Part shown: one piece after another, positions 59,862-64,000 of the stretch | Layout: each line of letters starts with the position of its first letter | How positions within the stretch are numbered: the first letter of the stretch is position 1 | NCBI GenBank assembly: GCA_011319805.1 | Contig: SJRY01000229.1 | Coordinates: forward strand, 868,001-932,000 | Reading direction: 5' to 3' | DNA from: Macrocybe gigantea | Lineage: Eukaryota > Basidiomycota > Agaricomycetes > Agaricales > Callistosporiaceae | Length of the DNA stretch: 64,000 nt | Position numbers and translations under genes: made by a program | The notes under the pieces: model-generated | Told to the model about the DNA's origin: nothing | Seen by the model: only the letters and a program-made list of their open reading frames with translations | The model's database searches: none

Positions 59862-61698
59862 AGTGGCCAATTTCGCCTGGTCGGATTTTTTTTTCCAGCC
59901 ACATACATGTTTGATGACGAGGAGATGTAATTTGCGATACGATTAACAGTTTTGATGAGACGAAATAACAAAACGTGCTCATCTCCCGAAATTTTCATGC
60001 AATGCCACCCAAAAATTATCAGAAAGCGGCAGCAGAACGAGCTCGTGCAGCCGCTTTGGCTGCGCGGAAGGTCAAGAGAAACCATGCATCTGTCGGAAAC
60101 CAAGAATCCCTCTCCGACATACCAGATCTCATCGTTGTGGATGACTCCTCCGAGTCCGAGTGTGGTTATCAAGGTGGTGTCAATGTGGATCCGGATTCCA
60201 GTGACACAGAAGATGCAACGGAGATGAGTGAAGGTGCCGAGACACCAGGCTGTGAGTCTCTCACCGAGTTCGATGAAAATGACGTGGAGAATATGAAAAG
60301 GAATGCAATGCCGCACAGCATTGATGGCAGTGAGAACAAAGACACTCAAAAGAAGGTTACCGACCTGCGCAATGTTCTTGATATGCAGAAACCCAAGGCA
60401 GCCTGGTACACTGCAGAAAGGCAGCTCGGGTACACAGGCCATTCTGACAGGACCAGACGTCGCAAGGCGCAGCAAGCGCGGGAACGGCAGGAAGCGCGCG
60501 AAAAGGCAAAGAGCTCGTGAGTAACAATTATCATGAGGATTGAATGTTGCCGACTCACCATGACACAAGAAATAATCCCAGAGTTGCATTGATGAGGAAT
60601 TTCTTTGCAAAAGTGCCAGAGCAAAGTGCCAGTGACACCACGACTGCCGAAACCCCTTCCGATCCATCCACAGACCCCACAGCCATGTATTCTCCGGCAG
60701 AGCTTGTATACTTTTTATCAGACGAAGAGCTTGCGAACGAAGCTGACGACGAACGAGATGATGACGGTGATGATTCACTGTTAACCAACCCTGGTCCTTC
60801 TCGCCCCCTGTTACCGTCCGCGCCCCCATTAAAGCGGATCCGACATGATGTTCCAGTCCGCCTTGCACGTGAGCAGAAGAAGGCAGAACATCAAGACAGA
60901 CTGAAAAAAGCTCTGTCCGATGTGCAGAAGGTGTTGCGATCAAAGAGTACGAACTTCGTTGGTGGTCCAAATGGTCTCCAGGCCCATCGTACACGTGCTA
61001 TGGAGAGCTTTCTTGTTATGTCTGTCAAACGCGGCCGCTTGAGAGTGGATGCATCAGAGAGAGCTGCTGAAAGCCATGGATTTGCCGCCAAGTGGGGTGG
61101 TCGCAGCTTGCGCAGCTGGACGACGGCATGGGTCGAGAAGAGGGAGCTTCCAAAATCAAAACGTGGGCAACATGGGAAGGTTTACTCACTTCTTGACGAC
61201 CCTGCAATCTGCGCTGAGCTGCGGGCTTATGTTCGCTCGAACAAATGGTCCATGAATCCAGCGCATTTGGAGGCCTTCACACATGGTGAACTGCTCCCAG
61301 CAGCAGCAGAAAAATATGTTCGTCGAATTGTTGACGACGAAATGCCTCATGGTCTGAAGCGGTATATGGAGGTAGAGTTGTTCCCGCGCATCCAGATGAA
61401 GGTTGGAAAGGGGATCTCGATGAGTACTGCACGTCGCTGGCTTCGAACTGAAGGCTTTCATTATACTGGATACAAGAAAGGTCTCTACTTTGATGGACAT
61501 GACCGACTGGACGTTGTTGAATATCGTCAAAATGTCTTCCTGCCAGCGATGAAAAAAACACTTTGCTCGCTTGGTTCGGTATGAGGTGGGAGATGTGGAG
61601 AAGGAGGTCTTGCCCAGCAATTTCATCGAACGGCCATTGGTTCTGGTTGCCCAAGATGAGATGACAGCACAAGCGCATGATACAGTCAAGAAGAGCTG
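59862..61698 (+). mobile_element. DDE-type DNA transposon, 3' end lost to a retrotransposon insertion
   Basis: A transposase-like gene (60002-61698) is cut at AAGAAGAGCTG, where the long terminal repeat of a Ty3/Gypsy element begins. The left end is not certain; CAGTGGCCAATTTCGCC at 59862 is a candidate terminal inverted repeat but its partner lies outside the window. Confidence 0.6.
60002..61698 (+). pseudogene. Truncated DDE-superfamily transposase-like gene
   Basis: Starting at ATG 60002 (MPPKNYQKAAAERARAAALA), an acidic region and KKVTDLRNVLDMQKPKAAWY, with an intron (about 60518-60570) joining KAKSS to NNPRVALMRNFFAK. Then come RAMESFLVMSVKRGRLRVDA, GGRSLRSWTTAWVEKRELP, GISMSTARRWLRTEGFHYTG and LVAQDEMTAQAHDTVKKS. 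I recognise this as a family of fungal DDE endonuclease-like proteins abundant in Agaricomycetes. The QDEM Asp is probably the first catalytic residue; the rest of the DDE domain is missing because a retrotransposon has inserted after KKS. The frame also slips at about 61560 in a run of seven A (six would keep MKKHFARLVRYEVGD in frame). Non-functional in this form. Confidence 0.75.
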
Positions 61699-62061
61699 TG
61701 TTACAGACGCTGCCCAAAGGACTATTCATTTTCTTATCTTATCTTTCCCACATCCCTTATCTCCCCCATCATGCTGCGCAGCGCGCAGCCATCGAGTCAT
61801 CCCACTTCCCTAGTCATCCTGAGTCATCTCTTTCCAGTCTTACTCATCCGCAGTCCACAGCATTGCGCAGCCCATGGTCCGTGCTCGAGTACTGTAATGT
61901 ATATAAGGACTCCCAGATGTACCAGTAGCGCTAGGCTTAATATTCCTTTTGCCATCATCTCAAGACCACTCTCGCACTTAGTCTGCCCGAGTCCTTCTGA
62001 GATTCGTCTAGCCTAACAAGATATTAAGCCTCGTCGAGACTCGCTCAGACTCACACACACA
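61699..62061 (+). repeat. 5' long terminal repeat of a Ty3/Gypsy element
   Basis: The repeat begins TGTTACAGAC where the transposase reading frame is cut and probably ends at ...CACACACA about 363 bases on, giving TGT...ACA ends. It holds a TATA box (TATATAAG, 61900-61907). The 3' boundary is uncertain because the partner repeat is outside the window. Confidence 0.6.
61900..61907 (+). promoter_or_regulatory. TATA box of the LTR
   Basis: TATATAAG within the 5' repeat, at a position suiting a transcript start at about 61930 (the start of R). Confidence 0.45.
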
Positions 62062-62681
62062 CCACGTCACGCTTTATCAAAGACTTGATCAACATTCGAC
62101 GACAAGCGGTCGCCGACCCAGCGAGCACTAGCACGAGCGACGAGAGCACTTGGCTCAGAGAAGTAGACCAGACATTGCAGTCCACGCCATTCGCAGAGAC
62201 AGTCCACGCCATCCGCAGAGACACTAGCAATCCAAACAAACGAAAGAGAGAGCGCACGCCTACACCAAGTAGCGACGACGAAGAACAGGCATTTCTGAGA
62301 GAGTTTGCCTTCACCACCACAGACGAGCCCGCTGAGATTCTCAGCGAAGGAGCAGCACAACTCATTGCAGAACTCTTCCTAGAAGGAGAATACGGGATAA
62401 GCCCAGAAGAGCTGTGGTCAGACCAGAATCTTCTTGCCGAAGAAGAGGACGAACCCATCCGCAAGAAAACAAGAGAAGAACGAACACAAGCCCGAGATTT
62501 TAGGCGACAACAGATCGAGAACTATAATCGCCGAACACAGGAGGAAGACATACTGATACAGAGAGGGCACGACGCACAGAGCGTACGACAGAACCAACAA
62601 GAACGACACCAGAGTCAAGGACACACAGGAACGAAACCGCCAAACCCCTTCAGAGGACCAATCCGCCGAAGCACTGCATAA
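62028..62681 (+). pseudogene. Gag-region frame of the Gypsy element lacking an ATG
   Basis: Open from 62028 to a TAA at 62679-62681, but with no ATG anywhere in the frame. It reads SRFIKDLINIRRQAVADPAS, then EVDQTLQSTPFAETVHAIRR, KRKRERTPTPSSDDEEQAFL and an acidic end. The following capsid frame is in the same register, separated only by that stop. Either the element is damaged, translation starts at a non-ATG codon, or the stop is read through. Confidence 0.5.
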
Positions 62682-63842
62682 GGAGAGAATCGCACCACCG
62701 TGGCGAAAGTAAGCAACAGCGACTGGGATGAATACTATCGGTGGAGGGAGCGAAAAGGATTACCAAAGACAACCGGACCGACCGCCGCAGAGTGGGCCGA
62801 TTTCGAACAAGCTTGTAGAATCGCAGGAGTCGACCTAGACTACTGGAAAGAACAGAGAGAGGAGCGAAGACAGAAACAGCTCCAAGAACAGCAAGCCCAA
62901 GTACAAGCACAGCAGATCCAAGAACAACAGATCCAGGAACAGGAAGACCAAGACCAAGAGAACGACGAAGAAAACCCCCAAAGGATGACGACAGAATACA
63001 AGGGAATCATCGCCGACCCGAAATCCTTTACAGGAGATCGAACGTCCTTCGATATTTGGTGGAGAAAGATGAAACTCTACATAACCGCACATGGGGACCT
63101 CACGGATACACAGAAGATTGGAGCAGTCCTGTCTAGAATGACCGACGGACCTGGAGCCCACTGGGCATCAAAGAAGATCGACACCACTACCAACCAAAGC
63201 ACATGGGCCGACTTCATAACCGAGATAGAGACACGATTCAGCAACGTCATGTCGCCATCACAAGCAGGAAGCAAACTATTCAACATCAGACAGGGAAACC
63301 GACCCATCGACGAATTTCTGGATGAATTCGTAGACCTCGCAGGGAAAGCAGGAATGACAGGAACAGCCCCTCGTTTCCTACTCGAGAAGAGCTTAAACCG
63401 AAGGACAGCAGAAGCCGTACACTCAATCTCCACACTTCCAACAGATGGAGATGAATATATCAAGACAGTTCGAGCAATTGGACGAAACATCAATGAACAC
63501 AGAAATGTGATGAGAGGAGAATTCACAAGCAATCAGCGCAAGGCCGGAAATCCAAGCCGAGGAGCAGGACAGGCCATGGAAGTCGACAAAGTACGAAGCA
63601 ACAACTGCTTCAACTGCAATAAACCAGGACACATTTCACGAAACTGCCCGGAACCACGAAAAGGAGCAGCAAATGTCACATGTTTCAACTGTGGCCTAAA
63701 GGGACACTATGCACGAAACTGCAAGAAGAAGAAGAAAGGAAAATCCCGGGTCAGAGAAGTGAAAGAAGAAGAAGGAGAGGACGAAGAAGACAAGGATGAA
63801 GAAAGCTCTGACAAAGAGGGTTTTGCCGAAGGGTCCGACTAG
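62682..63842 (+). CDS. gag: Ty3/Gypsy Gag: capsid and two CCHC zinc knuckles
   Basis: Gag forms the virus-like particle of the element. The frame continues the upstream one after a TAA; the first ATG inside it is at 62985 (MTTEYKGIIADPKSF). It starts with WDEYYRWRERKGLPKTTGPT, has a Gln/Glu-rich coiled stretch (about 62865-62960), then the capsid core (DRTSFDIWWRKMKLYITAHG, GPGAHWASKKI, IEFLDEFV-like IDEFLDEFVDLAGKAGM). Two zinc knuckles close to the end are CFNCNKPGHISRNC and CFNCGLKGHYARNC, followed by a Lys run and an acidic tail ending at the TAG at 63840-63842. Identity as Gag is certain; the true start is not. Confidence 0.88.
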   Translation, partial: GENRTTVAKVSNSDWDEYYRWRERKGLPKTTGPTAAEWADFEQACRIAGVDLDYWKEQREERRQKQLQEQQAQVQAQQIQEQQIQEQEDQDQENDEENPQRMTTEYKGIIADPKSFTGDRTSFDIWWRKMKLYITAHGDLTDTQKIGAVLSRMTDGPGAHWASKKIDTTTNQSTWADFITEIETRFSNVMSPSQAGSKLFNIRQGNRPIDEFLDEFVDLAGKAGMTGTAPRFLLEKSLNRRTAEAVHSISTLPTDGDEYIKTVRAIGRNINEHRNVMRGEFTSNQRKAGNPSRGAGQAMEVDKVRSNNCFNCNKPGHISRNCPEPRKGAANVTCFNCGLKGHYARNCKKKKKGKSRVREVKEEEGEDEEDKDEESSDKEGFAEGSD

Positions 63843-64000
63843 GAGGTGCTAAATCGCGACCCATACAACTGAAACAGACTCGCTTCGATACCGGATGTAG
63901 ATCATCCCATACTCTGAAATACACCATTCCTGCCAAGCGATCTGAAGCACCAAGAAAAACCATCCAAGGGGACAAACCACCAAAGAGGAAAGAGCTCGCA
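63836..64000 (+). CDS. Start of the following Gypsy frame, possibly Pol/protease (partial)
   Basis: In the -1 register relative to Gag the sequence is open from before the Gag stop to the window end (55 codons). It includes FDTGC, which resembles the D-T/S-G of a retroviral-type aspartic protease. The match is short, so protease identity is only suggested; the frame relation would mean a -1 shift from Gag. Confidence 0.4.

Larger units (their letters stand above)
61699..64000 (+). mobile_element. Ty3/Gypsy-type LTR retrotransposon, 5' part, running off the window
   Basis: Order seen: long terminal repeat, leader, a Gag-like N-terminal frame, a Gag capsid and zinc-knuckle frame, then the start of a further frame. 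The polymerase, integrase and 3' repeat would lie beyond 64000. It sits inside a DNA transposon. Confidence 0.85.

Noticed and set aside
59840..60994. A 384-codon minus-strand open frame
   Set aside because: It lies antisense to the transposase gene, which has clear family motifs and a spliced structure; the reverse frame has no recognisable domain.
1..64000. tRNA, rRNA or CRISPR-like features
   Set aside because: Candidate GGTTCGA-type sequences (for example near 22570, 29060 and 48100) lack the paired arms of a tRNA; no direct-repeat/spacer pattern was seen.

Overview
The window is nuclear DNA from a basidiomycete fungus, most likely an Agaricomycete. Genes are split by many short introns of about 45-65 bases with GT...AG ends and CTAAC/CTGAC-like branch sites. 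The recognisable proteins are fungal: CENP-C/Mif2, Hel2, Ubp3, Iml1, NatB Nat3 and a Pcl-type cyclin, alongside F-box/leucine-rich families and Ty3/Gypsy and DDE elements. No rRNA, tRNA or CRISPR array was recognised.

Layout. 0.5-3.7 kb: two tandem secreted proteins joining an endonuclease/exonuclease/phosphatase (EEP) fold to a jacalin-like lectin. 4.4-8.3 kb: the kinetochore gene MIF2 and the mitochondrial tRNA 2-thiouridylase gene, divergent with only 40 bases between start codons. 8.7-9.2 kb: a small dimeric alpha/beta-barrel protein. 9.7-10.7 kb: a possible membrane protein. 10.8-17.0 kb: HEL2 (ribosome-quality-control ubiquitin ligase) followed by UBP3/USP10 (deubiquitinase) on the same strand. 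17.0-22.7 kb: gene-poor. 22.8-24.1 kb: an unrecognised low-complexity protein. 24.1-30.5 kb: gene-poor, T-rich. 30.5-35.0 kb: three related F-box/leucine-rich genes in a row. 36.4-37.6 kb: a protein of the fungal family usually (mis)named geranylgeranyl pyrophosphate synthetase. 37.9-43.0 kb: IML1, the SEACIT/GATOR1 subunit. 43.1-43.9 kb: NAT3. 45.3-47.2 kb: a coiled-coil AT-hook protein. 47.2-53.1 kb: gene-poor. 53.2-54.4 kb: a Pcl-like cyclin. 54.4-59.9 kb: gene-poor with simple repeats. 59.9 kb to the end: a DDE transposon cut short by a Ty3/Gypsy retrotransposon that runs off the window.

The most striking functional grouping is HEL2 next to UBP3. Their animal homologues ZNF598 and USP10 add and remove ubiquitin on the same 40S proteins of stalled ribosomes, so writer and eraser sit head to tail.

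The most striking technical feature is that many strongly conserved genes (MIF2, HEL2, UBP3, F-box 1 and 2, the alpha/beta-barrel gene, the AT-hook gene) change reading frame where no credible intron exists, nearly always as if one base were missing. Other genes (both EEP-jacalin genes, IML1, NAT3, F-box 3, the 36.4 kb gene) read cleanly. I interpret this mainly as assembly indels rather than biology, and the gene models below are given with that caution.
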